64,000 bases of DNA from Gnetum montanum. Lineage: Eukaryota > Streptophyta > Gnetopsida > Gnetales > Gnetaceae. The translations under genes were made by a program, and so were the position numbers. Location of the stretch: assembly GCA_015680685.1 (NCBI GenBank), contig MNCI01000200.1, positions 78,210 to 142,209 on the forward strand, given 5' to 3'. Below are positions 23,489 to 31,862 of the stretch, piece after piece; positions within the stretch are counted from its first letter, which is position 1; each line of letters begins with the position of its first letter. A model generated the notes under the pieces. The model was not told the origin of the DNA and did not search any database. It saw nothing but the letters and a program-made list of their open reading frames with translations.

Positions 23489-23953
23489 CTATATTAGCAG
23501 ATGTTTGGTCAAATCACAATATGATTGCAAATGGAGAGCCTTGCATGAGTAAACATCAGTGACCTGATTAATGACTAACTGTGAATCCCCTCGAACTACA
23601 AAGTGTGAGATTCCTGAAGTTAATGCCACTTGAAGGCCTCGAAGAAGACCTTCATATTCTTCCATGTTATTGGTGCAAGGACAGGTTAAGCAGTAGGTGA
23701 AAGGTTGGATTTCTCCAGAGAGGTATGCTAATATGGCTGCAGCACTTCCTCCTTGAGAGGTTGAAGCTCCATTGAAGTAGAGAATTGCCTCGTAGTTATC
23801 AGGTACGATGTCTATACTATTAACATTTTCATCTGGGAATTCAAGATTTATTATCATTTGATCGTGTGTCAGTGAGATGGTTAGATGCATGAATATTGCT
23901 TGACCTTTTGTGGAAGATTGAGTGACATAGTGTAAGTCAAACTCTATAATCAT
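23489..23953 (-). pseudogene. Second (archaeal-type) RNase H of element C
   Basis: This 154-residue open frame contains AILYFNGASTSQGGSAAAI, where the first catalytic Asp (usually YFDGA) is Asn. It also has CTNNMEEYEGLLRGLQVAL, HFVVRGDSQLVINQV and a C-terminal SYCDLTKHL. These are the ordered motifs of the extra RNase H that Tat elements carry between their own RNase H and integrase. Its presence is the main reason for assigning element C to Tat. Between 23488 and 23210 a linker with AEPIINTLDEVPVAS remains partly open. Confidence 0.88.
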
Positions 23954-24346
23954 CGCTTTTCACCTAGCTAACCTATTCGACTTGTAGATGTTATTAGTGA
24001 TGGCACAGAGAACATTATCCTTGCAAATGATGTAAACTTGATTACGGAAAAGATAATGTTGCCATTTCTTCAAGGAGAAGATGAGGGCGAGGCATGATTT
24101 TTCTATGTCGTTGTATCGTCATTCATAGGCGATTAATGTGTGGCTTATGTAATATATAGGGATTTTGGCTCCATCTTGACATTTTTAACAAAGCATGGAT
24201 GCAATGGAGGAATCGAAAGTTGCAAGGTATATGTAGAAAGGTTTGTCATCTTATGGAGGATAAATAGTTGGTAGTTGAGCCAACTCTTGTTTTATGTTCT
24301 CGAATGCTTCTTGTCATTGTTGGGTCCATTGGAAATGTACATTCTT
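23954..24346 (-). pseudogene. Ty3-type RNase H of element C (broken)
   Basis: Located between RT and the second RNase H. Minus-strand text includes VYIICKDNVLCAITN-like and GDVTQHYIS-like pieces in changing frames (about 24190-23960). No single frame is open for more than about 40 codons, so the call depends mostly on order and spacing. Confidence 0.55.
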
Positions 24347-25230
24347 TCATAATAGATGTTGCACGGGGCTCAACTTATCCATCAGCCTTTTGATAAAGCA
24401 TTTGATGAATTGAATTCTACCTTGCAGGACACGTAGTTCGGTGAGGTTTCTTGGTGGTTGCATATTGGTTATTGCTTTGAGCTTATCGGGGTCTACCCGT
24501 ATCCCTGTTTCGGAGACTAGGAAACCAAGCATTTTTCCCATTTTAACACTGAAGACACACTTCTTTGGGTTAAGCCTAAGGTCATATTTGAGGCATTATT
24601 TAAGCACTAAGTCTAGATCTTTTGCATGTTGTTCAGTTGTTTTAGATTTTACCGCTATATCATCAACATAATCATTGAGCAAATTGAGCATATAATCACT
24701 AAATATGTATGTCATTACTTGCTAATATGTGGCACCTACATTCTTAAGGTTGAATGGCATCATTGTATAATAGAATGTTCCCCAAGGTGTCATAAAAGTT
24801 TTCCTAAGTTGATGTTCTGGATTGATTCTTATTTGATTGTAGCCCGAAAATCCATCCATGAAGGACAATAGCGCATGCCCAGCAGTTGTGTCAATAAGTT
24901 GATCAATACTAGGTAATGGGAAATCATCCTTTATAGTGGCTATATTGAGATCGTGAAAGTCGATGCATATGCATATACTACTGTTCTTCTTAGGAACTAC
25001 AACAATGTTTGATACCCAATCAGAATAATCGACAGCTCGGATAAAATCAGCTTGGTATATCTTTGTGATTTCAGCGCCGACTACTAATGCCACTTTGGGT
25101 CTAACCTTTCATGCTTTTTGCTTTACAGGTTTAATTTTTTCATCAAGAATAATGTTGTGTTGGATAATCCAGGGGTCTAGTCTTGGCATGTCTGTATATG
25201 ACCATGTGAATGTTTTTATGTTGTCTTTTA
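24347..25230 (-). pseudogene. Reverse transcriptase of element C (broken)
   Basis: The N-terminal half, 25093-24722, is open: IYQADFIRAVDYSDWVSNIV, VPKKNSSICICIDFHDLN, LLSFMDGFSGYNQI and FKLKN-like FNLKNVGATY are the fingers and palm motifs (RCCVDFRDLN and DGFSGYNQI types). The catalytic box YVDD with AVKS after it is at about 24676-24645 in a shifted frame. The C-terminal part, 24541-24347, reads KMLGFLVSETGIRVDP, matching the GKxLGFxVSxxGI of Tat RT rather than the EGIVLGH of Athila. One frameshift and a few stops break it. Confidence 0.9.
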
Positions 25231-25234
25231 ACAC

Positions 25235-25530
25235 CTAAGTGAAGTCACCTACGAGTTGCGGGTCTAGTAGGGCACTTAATTTTAAGGTTTTGGCTTTGTC
25301 ATTGACTGTGGTGATGGGGATTTCAACCAAAGGATCTTCAATGATATTGTTGGCTTCCAGATCTAGAGTTTTAGCTACATTTTTAGGCCAGTTTGAGATT
25401 TTTTGAGTGGAAGCTATCAAATCAGTATAGGTGAATGGACTTAGATCCAAGGGTTCTAGGTTGATCGCTCTTTCTACATCTCAATATGGTCCACTAAGAG
25501 ACAATGTTGAGAGGATGTTGTTGGTGGCCA
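25235..25530 (-). pseudogene. N-terminal linker upstream of RT in element C
   Basis: A 71-residue open piece with VEIPITTVNDKAKTLKLSAL precedes RT, followed in another frame by short text up to ATG-like starts near 25530 (MATNNILSTLSLSGPY). I do not recognise a domain. It is in the place where Tat elements have a variable spacer, so it is probably the start of the pol frame. Confidence 0.45.
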
Positions 25531-26238
25531 TGGTGTTCACTCCTGCCAATTAAAATGGGAGTGACATAAGAGATACTCCCTCAGTAGGAGAGTTACAAAG
25601 TGTAAATGAACATAGGATGTTAAAATGGTGCACTGACAAAATTAAGAGATGCGATGGAAGTCATGGTAGTTTAAGGCCATACCGGGCCATCTGTTGATTT
25701 GCCATTTGAACTGAGTGTATGCACTATTTTAAAATTTTTAAAATTTTTAAACTCTATATTTAAATTTTAAATTTTCTAGTGGACAATAAGGTCATGGAGA
25801 TTTTAAAGTTTAATGAAATTTTCAAGTGTTTATATATGTTTATTTATTTTTGTTGATTTTCTGCACTTTCCTCCTTTGTTCATAAGAAATTTTGGGCCCA
25901 ATTTGGGGGGATTGGAATGACAAGGAAATTTGGGTAAGCATAGGGCAAAGATGGTTTGAAGAACATGCATAATGAAAATAAGAAGAGGAACTTAAAATAA
26001 AAGGCCCAAAAATTAAATAAATTAAAATAAAATAAAATTGCCATTGTGGGATAGAAAAGAGAATTTTGAAAAAGAAACCCTCATTTCTGTTAGCGTCAGT
26101 TGCTGGAAATTGGAAGAATAGCGTGACCTACCCAGAGTGCAGTGTGAGCCAAGGCATTAGCATCAATGTGATCATGGGAGACAAGGGCAAGGGGAAGGCA
26201 ACTAGGGCAAGGGAAGGAAGAAGGTAGCCCTGGCATTC
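25531..26238. other. Noncoding block between RT and the antisense cassette of element C
   Basis: AT-rich with TTTTTAAAATTTTTAAA runs near 25730. The phrase TGGTAGTTTAAGGCCAT near 25665 resembles the GTAGTTTAACGTCAT units at 31745-31860 and the GTTTTAAGTCATGATGCC units at 21767-22032. On the plus strand, 26040-26238 precedes the putative first exon and becomes G/A-rich (about 26180-26235), which would fit a transcribed leader. Confidence 0.45.
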
Positions 26239-26312
26239 ATGGAGGAGAGTGAAGAGCTCCTTCAACGTCTCCCCCAAGTCAGGATTCCAATGTGGAAGAA
26301 GGCTCTACACAG
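26239..26312 (+). other. Cassette exon 1 (start codon and donor site)
   Basis: ATG at 26239 opens MEESEELLQRLPQVRIPMWK and runs to ACAG|GTAAAT at 26312/26313. It leaves two bases that, with the first base of exon 2, make an Arg codon in the right phase. An upstream ATG at 26174 opens a Lys/Arg-rich frame but stops before the donor and is out of phase. The start choice is therefore reasonable but unproven. Confidence 0.5.
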
Positions 26313-27495
26313 GTAAATTCTTTACCCCCAATTTTCTTTGGCTTTTCTACGAGTAGCATTACCTAGGACGAGAATTTATGCTTGGGGTTTTTGGGATTTT
26401 TGGCTTAGGGCATGAGTGCATAGGTTTTCAATTTCCTTGGCATCCTGCTGCGAAATTGCTGGCTTTCTAATTGCAGGGTCATGACTGTAACATTTTTTTT
26501 GTTCTTAAGAGCAACGTGACTTGGGATATTTCAGGGCAACGTTACTTGTGACTTTCTCTTAGTTTTGGGGTAGGGAATGAACGATGTGACCCTAAATTTT
26601 TGAGGCAAAATATTTTCATTTTTAGAGGGTAGTGTGACCTGTAATTCTTGGGGTTTTTGGAGAAATTTTTCAGTCTCAGAAGGTAGTGTGACTACTAAGA
26701 TGTTAGAAATTTGGGGAATTTAACATGACTGCAATGTTGACTCTTTTCATGATTGAAATTTTGGATTTCAATGTGCCTGTGATTTTTGGGTTTCAACATG
26801 ACTGGATTTTTGAATTTTCAATCCAGGGCAGTGTTTGACTAGTAAATTTTGGGCAAGCAGCATGACCTACAAACCTTGGAAGTTCAGCGTGCCTGCAATT
26901 TTTAGATTTTTCCCCTGGGGCAGCATGACCATGAATTTTTAGTTTCTTGCCCTGCATAGCGTGACCTTGAATTTTCAATTTCTTGCCCTACGTAGTGTGA
27001 CTTTGATTTTTCAGTTTCTTAACCTGGGGCTGTGTGACCATGATTTCTAAATTTTTCGCCCAAGCTAGCGTGACCTTGGATTTTGGATTTTTAGTCCTAG
27101 GATTTTCAAGGAGAACATTTTTAGAACAAAATAGCAGCCCCTAGCGTGAGCTAGAATGTGGGAAAGCCCATCGTGACTTGGTTATAGGGTAGCTTGACTT
27201 GGTGTAGCTAGCATGAGTGTTGGAGGAGTTTCCTTTGAGAGGATGTTCAGTGATTTCTAAATTTTATACTTTTTTTACCATTATTATTTTTCTAGGATTA
27301 ATGATTTAAACATGGATTCATTCTTAAACCAATTTCAATGTACCCTAGTAAGCATAAGATTACACTAAATAGATGTTAGTGTCCTTGTCTCATGGGGTGG
27401 TATATCTGTTTATGTGATTTTTTTGGTTTTAGGTGATGTTGATCTATTGTTAGTTCTTGGATTTTTCACTTACCCAATGTTTCGATTATGTGCAG
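26313..27495 (+). other. Cassette intron 1 with GTGACC-type repeats
   Basis: A 1.18-kb block without coding frames, from GTAAAT to a pyrimidine-poor TGCAG acceptor. From about 26500 to 27200 it contains about fifteen imperfect copies of AGCGTGACC or a close variant. In the most regular part (26840-27110) they alternate with TTGAATTTTCAATTTCTTG-like spacers at 45-65 bp intervals. The same GTGACC core fills the element's leader array (35585-35894). Confidence 0.6.
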
Positions 27496-27945
27496 GGGAC
27501 CTAAATATTCTCTCCTTATTATTGAGCTTATTGGGCTGCTTGGTTGGTTTGGCCTCCTTGGACCAGATATGCCTCCCTATGACATGCAGATTGGGCCCCA
27601 TGTAATATGGTTTTGTCCCAATGCTAGTTCGTTCTTGTCGTTTATACTACAAAATTTCAATGTTGTCATATGGTCTCATCTAAGTAAATAGATAGCTCGT
27701 GATATTATTGAGATCGTTTTACCTGGGGCTAACCAAGACATGCTAGCCTTCATTATTGATATCGATGAGGGACTGTTTAGAGTGGAGGGAGGCCCTACTG
27801 AGGGACCTAGATCCACTCATCCTTTAACCCGTGTGTGGGAGTTGCCTTCATGTAGTCATTACAATAGCAGCAACACACTTTTTCTAGCTCTTCTTGCACA
27901 TACCTTATTTTGAAACCCACCCGGGATGGTATACAAAGTGGACAG
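27496..27945 (+). pseudogene. Cassette exon 2: FCP1/NIF-like HAD phosphatase domain, active site lost
   Basis: The 149-codon frame contains the ordered motifs of plant FCP1-homology proteins. KYSLLIIELIGLLG (residues 3-16) stands where family members have KKLLVLDxNGLL. NASSFLSFILQNFNVVIWSH (about 43-62) stands for the RPxxxEFLxFxxxxFEVxVWSS segment. MLAFIIDIDEG is next, then RVWELPS for the LKxLxKVWE segment, and YNSSNTLFL (about 121-129) for the YNESNTLLxDDS segment, ending NPPGMVY. The nucleophile Asp of motif I is Glu, the second Asp is gone, and the DDSPYK loop reads ALLAHT. Stops at 27689 and 27911 interrupt. Known members remove phosphate from proteins such as the RNA polymerase II tail; this copy should be catalytically dead. 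Confidence 0.68.
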
Positions 27946-28032
27946 GTATGCTCCTTTGTGACTTACTTTAACTTGTGATTTCTTTTTAATTTTATGTTAT
28001 CATCTAAATGTGCATGTTGTTTCCCTATGTAG

Positions 28033-28303
28033 GCCCCATTTTGATGAACATGGAATGTGTGATGATGATGATGGGCTTACTTTAGTGTGCACAACGCTAG
28101 AGACTTTATGGTGGGCCCCATTCTTTGTGTCGTAGTGTTAGACCAGACCAAGATGGCCCTTGTTGACTCCCACAAGCAATTTTCAAGAGCCTTTGAGCGT
28201 TGCTAGGCCCATGGTTGGTTACATAAGGATTGGTCTCCTAATGGGTCAATTCTTCCTCAAAGGATTGATCCTGTGCCCACCTCACCTTCGCTAGCCACAA
28301 ATG
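28033..28303 (+). pseudogene. Cassette exon 3
   Basis: Follows an 87-bp intron (GTATGC...TATGTAG). It begins in phase with PHFDEHGMCDDDDGLTLV, then shifts frame near 28090 to NARDFMVGPILCVVVLDQTK and HKDWSPNGSILPQRIDP, ending at ATG|GTAAGT, a consensus donor. No domain recognised; in full-length FCP1-like plant proteins the end of the HAD domain would fall here. Confidence 0.5.
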
Positions 28304-28403
28304 GTAAGTAACCACATGTTAGACTCCATTTTCCCTTTTTCTATTACATCATTGCATGTTGTATTCCTTTTCTAACTTTTCATTCTATGTTTTTCTTTTA
28401 TAG

Positions 28404-29450
28404 CAATCATCCTCCTTAAATAAGTTACTATTACTACAGGGCATACTGAGCCTATGCTTTTTACAAAGTACAGGGAGGTAGAACAATCACAAAAGTGGTT
28501 ATAGAAGTGAGCTTCTAATTTGATTATCAACCGCTTCACCCGGGTTGGTTTGATAGACCTATTTACAGCCTTGACTCCTAGCATTCTGACACCTAATATG
28601 GTTACAATTGTTGACTCCTTTAGTGACGATGCTTCCCGTTTTACCACATAGGTTTGGGGAGTGAAGGTATCGTTCCGCCTAACCAGTGAGTTTCTTTCTA
28701 ATCTTTTTGGTGTTCCCATGGATGGTGCCACGGTAGCCGTGGATAGAGTAACTAAGGATGGACAAGTCATAAGGGAGCTTGAGCAGTGGTTGGGTTTGTC
28801 TAAGGGTCCCAAGGGATTTTCCATGTAAGAGGATACCTTATTGACGAAAGTGAACTTCTTATATCCTCTCTTTTGGGCACAGGCATTTCCCAAATATCTT
28901 TCTCAAGGAAGAGTCCTTGGGATTGAGTTTGCTTGTGTGATGCATGTAGTTTTGGAGATAGGCATGCAATATAATTGGGCACAATTTCTAGGTTCTGGTC
29001 TTCATGGGAAAATTATTAGGTTACGTTCAAGCATTCATGCAAGATCCCACTACACCTTTGCTTTCTTTGTGGGATACCTGCACAGGTTCACTGAATTCCT
29101 AGTAGTTCATGAGAATAACCACTACATTTTGAGAGATCGTTCGCAACTATCTTGCTCTAGGATTTGCCACTTATATAGCACCACTAGATCCCAAGACCCG
29201 CCTAAAGAGATTAAGGAGTCTGTATTGGTTACTAGTGGAGGTATGGCCAGCCGTTCTCATCATTCCCATGATAGTTTGGGATTGGAACCTCCTAGGTTGT
29301 GTGCATCTATTAAGAGGGCTAAATTCTTAATTAGTGAGACTATAGAAAAGTCCAAGGCAAAGGTGAAAAGGAAGGATAGTGCAAAGGAATCTGCCCTAGA
29401 CGTGAGACCCTCAAGGGCAAAGAAAATTCAATTTATACTAACAGTTGAGG
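28404..29450 (+). pseudogene. Cassette exon 4: large unrecognised protein segment
   Basis: The longest exon, about 349 codons in one frame, in phase with exon 3 after a T-rich intron ending TTTTATAG. Text includes NRFTRVGLIDLFTALTPSIL, WGVKVSFRLTSEFLSNLFG, LLTKVNFLYPLFWAQAFPKY and a basic C-terminal part KSKAKVKRKDSAKES. Five in-frame stops before 28841 fit CAA/CAG/TGG origins; after that it is open for 225 codons through 29450 and into the intron. The GVKVSFxxxxxxxLFG pattern is weakly like the plant-transposon-associated domains found beside retroelement proteins, but I cannot assign it by eye. Confidence 0.55.
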
Positions 29451-29540
29451 GTAATTGGTTTGTATTTTTTGCTATATATTTTCTTTTTGGTTTATATTGC
29501 TATTGGATATACCTATGATCTATACTATACTAACTTTAAG

Positions 29541-30098
29541 GTTCTGTTGTTATTTCAAATGAGAGTCTGGAGGAGGAGAGAGAGGTCCTGGCTCATATAC
29601 TTGGGGAGGAAGGAAAAGAACAGGAAGCAGTAATCGAGGAGGGGGAAATTCTTGCCATGCAAGAGGAGGATGGGATAAGCAACATGGGAATGAAGCCTGA
29701 AAAGGTCTTGGATGCACTTAGGCATTCAAGCGATGAAAGGGATGTCCCTGATGATTTCTTTGACGGATCTTTGCAGCTTGGTGATCCATCTAGGCCAGAC
29801 AGCGAAGGTCTTTTTGGTATGTTCCTCTTTAGCTCAATCTAGATTCTGTGTCTTTTAATTTTTATGTGTTTTCCTTAACTATTTTGACCATTTTGGGGTA
29901 GATGCTGGAATTCTTGAGGCACCTATATCTCGAGAAGCTACATTAGGATCACAGGTTCCAATCGAAGACACCTCCCCTGCTCATCCCACATCAATTGACC
30001 CATTGAGGCCATGGCTTGAGATGCCTAGCAAAATGGATTTTTTGCAGGCATTGTTAATGAGGTGGTCACCCACTTACAAGAAGCTCATCCTAAACTAG
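29541..30098 (+). pseudogene. Cassette exons 5 and 6: acidic coiled-coil-like segment
   Basis: Exon 5 (about 29541-29816) is fully open in the phase set by exon 4 and is Glu-rich (ESLEEEREVLAHILGEEGKE, then DDFFDGSLQLGDPSRPDSEG). The intron runs GTATGT...GGGGTAG. Exon 6 (29902-30098) continues in phase with DAGILEAPISREATLGSQ and shifts frame near 30045, where a run of six T has probably lost or gained a base, to GIVNEVVTHLQEAHPKL before the donor at 30099. Conserved open frame with alternating introns is the clearest sign that this was once a real spliced gene. Confidence 0.6.
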
Positions 30099-30183
30099 GT
30101 GCGTGTTCATTACATGTTATGCTAAGTATCTGGTTTTACTGTGTTTATCTTCAATCATGCCTAATTTATGTGTGCACTTGTAG

Positions 30184-31183
30184 GCACCAAAATCTAGTGG
30201 GATCCTTCTGAAGCCACCCACATTAATGCTCTCCCTAAGTTATTGGGGGATATTGAGCAAGTCCCAAGAAAGATCTACGATGCAGTTTCTGGTTGCGTCG
30301 TACAGAATGTCAAGATAGTTTGGACCCTAAGGCGTTCGACTGAGCATTTATGGAATGAGATTCACACACTGAAGGAGACACTAGAAAAAGAGAGAGAGGA
30401 GAAAAGGGATCTCCAGTCCTGTTATGATTTTTCTACTACTAGGTTGTCTAGTGATAGCACATGGCGTCATCCAAAGTCACCTACGCACGCTACTGGACAA
30501 TTTTAAACGGTAAGGTGTAGGCTACTCGAGACTTAGTAGAACAAAAAGCATAGATAGATTTATTGAATAGAAAGTGTCAATATTGGAAATCCTTTGCTAC
30601 CAAAATATGGAAGTAGGGCCAAGACCAGAAGGATCACAAGCATCAATACAAGAAATGGTTGAAGAAAGAATCAGTTGAATGTCACCAAGCGGAGATGTTC
30701 ATCGATGGGTTAGGTTTGCGGCCTTCTTATGATAGGTTTTTCGAGTGCACCAAGGTGGAGAGATCTCCGGGGAGAATAATTACCACCGCCTCTGGGGAGA
30801 TTGTGACAGGTGTGTTCTCTCTTGAGCACCCTACTTGGACCCCAGTGGACAAAGGCAAAGCACTTGTTGGCATTGGTCTTGGCTTGGAGGAGGATTGGGA
30901 AAATGTGCCTGAAAAGGAGATTCTATGGCATTTCGAGACCAATTTAGGGCCTTCCTCACTTGTGAGTGTTTTATTGTGACATTTATTTTTGTATAGTTTT
31001 GTTGTTTTCATTGTTAGTGTTACTATTTTTCTGATTTTTGTGTTTATGTCTTGCTTTATTGCCCTTACTTTTTTTGTTTTGTTTTCTTTTTTTTTTCTGT
31101 AGGGACATGTTAATGATGGAGCTAGCCCTAGTGGAGCAGGAGCAGATGATGAAGAGGATCTTAGGGATCAGCCCCATCCATGA
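30184..31183 (+). pseudogene. Cassette exons 7 and 8: C-terminal part
   Basis: Exon 7 starts in phase (TKI, stop, WDPSEATHINALPKLLGD) and includes the charged helix LKETLEKEREEKRDLQS. It changes frame near 30500 and then runs open from 30659 through SYDRFFECTKVERSPGR and LGLEEDWENVPEKEI to TCACTT|GTGAGT at 30961. A 141-bp T-rich intron ends CTGTAG. Exon 8 (31103-31183) encodes a short acidic tail, GADDEEDLRDQPHP, and a TGA stop. An undetected extra intron near 30430-30560 is possible. Confidence 0.58.
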
Positions 31184-31744
31184 GCCTTGCATTACTCAGA
31201 TTTAAGTCATTAAATGTTTTTAGATTTTTGGATGTTTGAAAGAATGTATGAAGATTTATGTAACGGCCTAAATTTAATTGTGGTATAAAATGGTTGCATT
31301 CTTTTGTTACTTTGATGTTCTATGTAAATGTTTTTATTATTCTTTATGTTTTTCATTATTTTCCTTTGTTTTCTCAAGTATATGTGTACAACTAGACGTA
31401 ACATAAGTTTCTAAAGTGTAAAGTGAGATATAGGTAAATACTTGAGAAAGAAGGCAACGACCGTGCATGAATCTAAATTAAAATTTGTAACTTGTAATCG
31501 AAAATTTAATGTAAAATGACGGAAGTTCATGAATTTGTAACTTGTTGACTCTAGTTTAAAGCCATTTCGAGTTGGGTACATCAGTTTATAGTCATGATGG
31601 ACTGTTGCATCTATTGTTTAAGAAAGAAAAGATTACCAGTTTTATGCCATGGTGGGCCAAAGGTAGTAACATTTTTAGAAAGTTTTAAAAGGAACCGGTC
31701 ATTTCTAACCGTGGCTAGTTTAATGTTATTGTAGACGTTTGTTG
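31184..31744. other. Region downstream of the cassette, before the gag-protease end of element C
   Basis: AT-rich; on the plus strand it would be the 3' untranslated region of the cassette. The phrase CAGTTTATAGTCATGATGGACTG near 31583 matches the repeat phrases near 21650 and 21715 on the other side of pol. No coding frame supported. Confidence 0.45.
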
Positions 31745-31862
31745 GTAGTTTAACATCATTTTGGGCATGTGGTAGTTTAACGTCATTTCGAACATGTGGT
31801 AGTTTAACGTCATTTCGGACATGTGGTAGTTTAACATCATTTCGGACATGTGGTAGTTTAAC
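31745..31862. repeat. 27-bp minisatellite, about four to five copies
   Basis: The unit GTAGTTTAACGTCATTTCGG followed by ACATGTG recurs from about 31745 to 31862 with few changes. Because 27 is nine codons, the minus strand stays open through it and reads VKLPHVRND repeatedly, but that frame is not the protease frame. It may have no coding meaning. Confidence 0.88.

Larger units (their letters stand above)
26239..31183 (+). pseudogene. Antisense multi-exon cassette inside element C (FCP1/HAD-like first half, unknown second half)
   Basis: Exons proposed: 26239-26312, 27496-27945, 28033-28303, 28404-29450, about 29541-29816, 29902-30098, 30184-30961 and 31103-31183, about 1,050 codons. Every intron starts GT and ends AG. 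Donors include GTAAAT, GTATGC, GTAAGT, GTAATT and GTGAGT. Codon phase agrees at all seven junctions as read by eye. The frame stays open for long stretches across them, broken by scattered stops that are mostly one transition from CAA, CAG or TGG, and by frameshifts near 28090, 30045 and 30500. It is antisense to all retroviral genes and ends with a stop at 31181-31183 after an acidic tail. No such gene is part of the normal Tat repertoire between protease and RT. Confidence 0.72.

Noticed and set aside
28372-28893. 173-codon minus frame opposite cassette exon 4
   Set aside because: A shadow of the plus-strand exon; no retroviral motif, and the plus frame explains splice sites and stop pattern.
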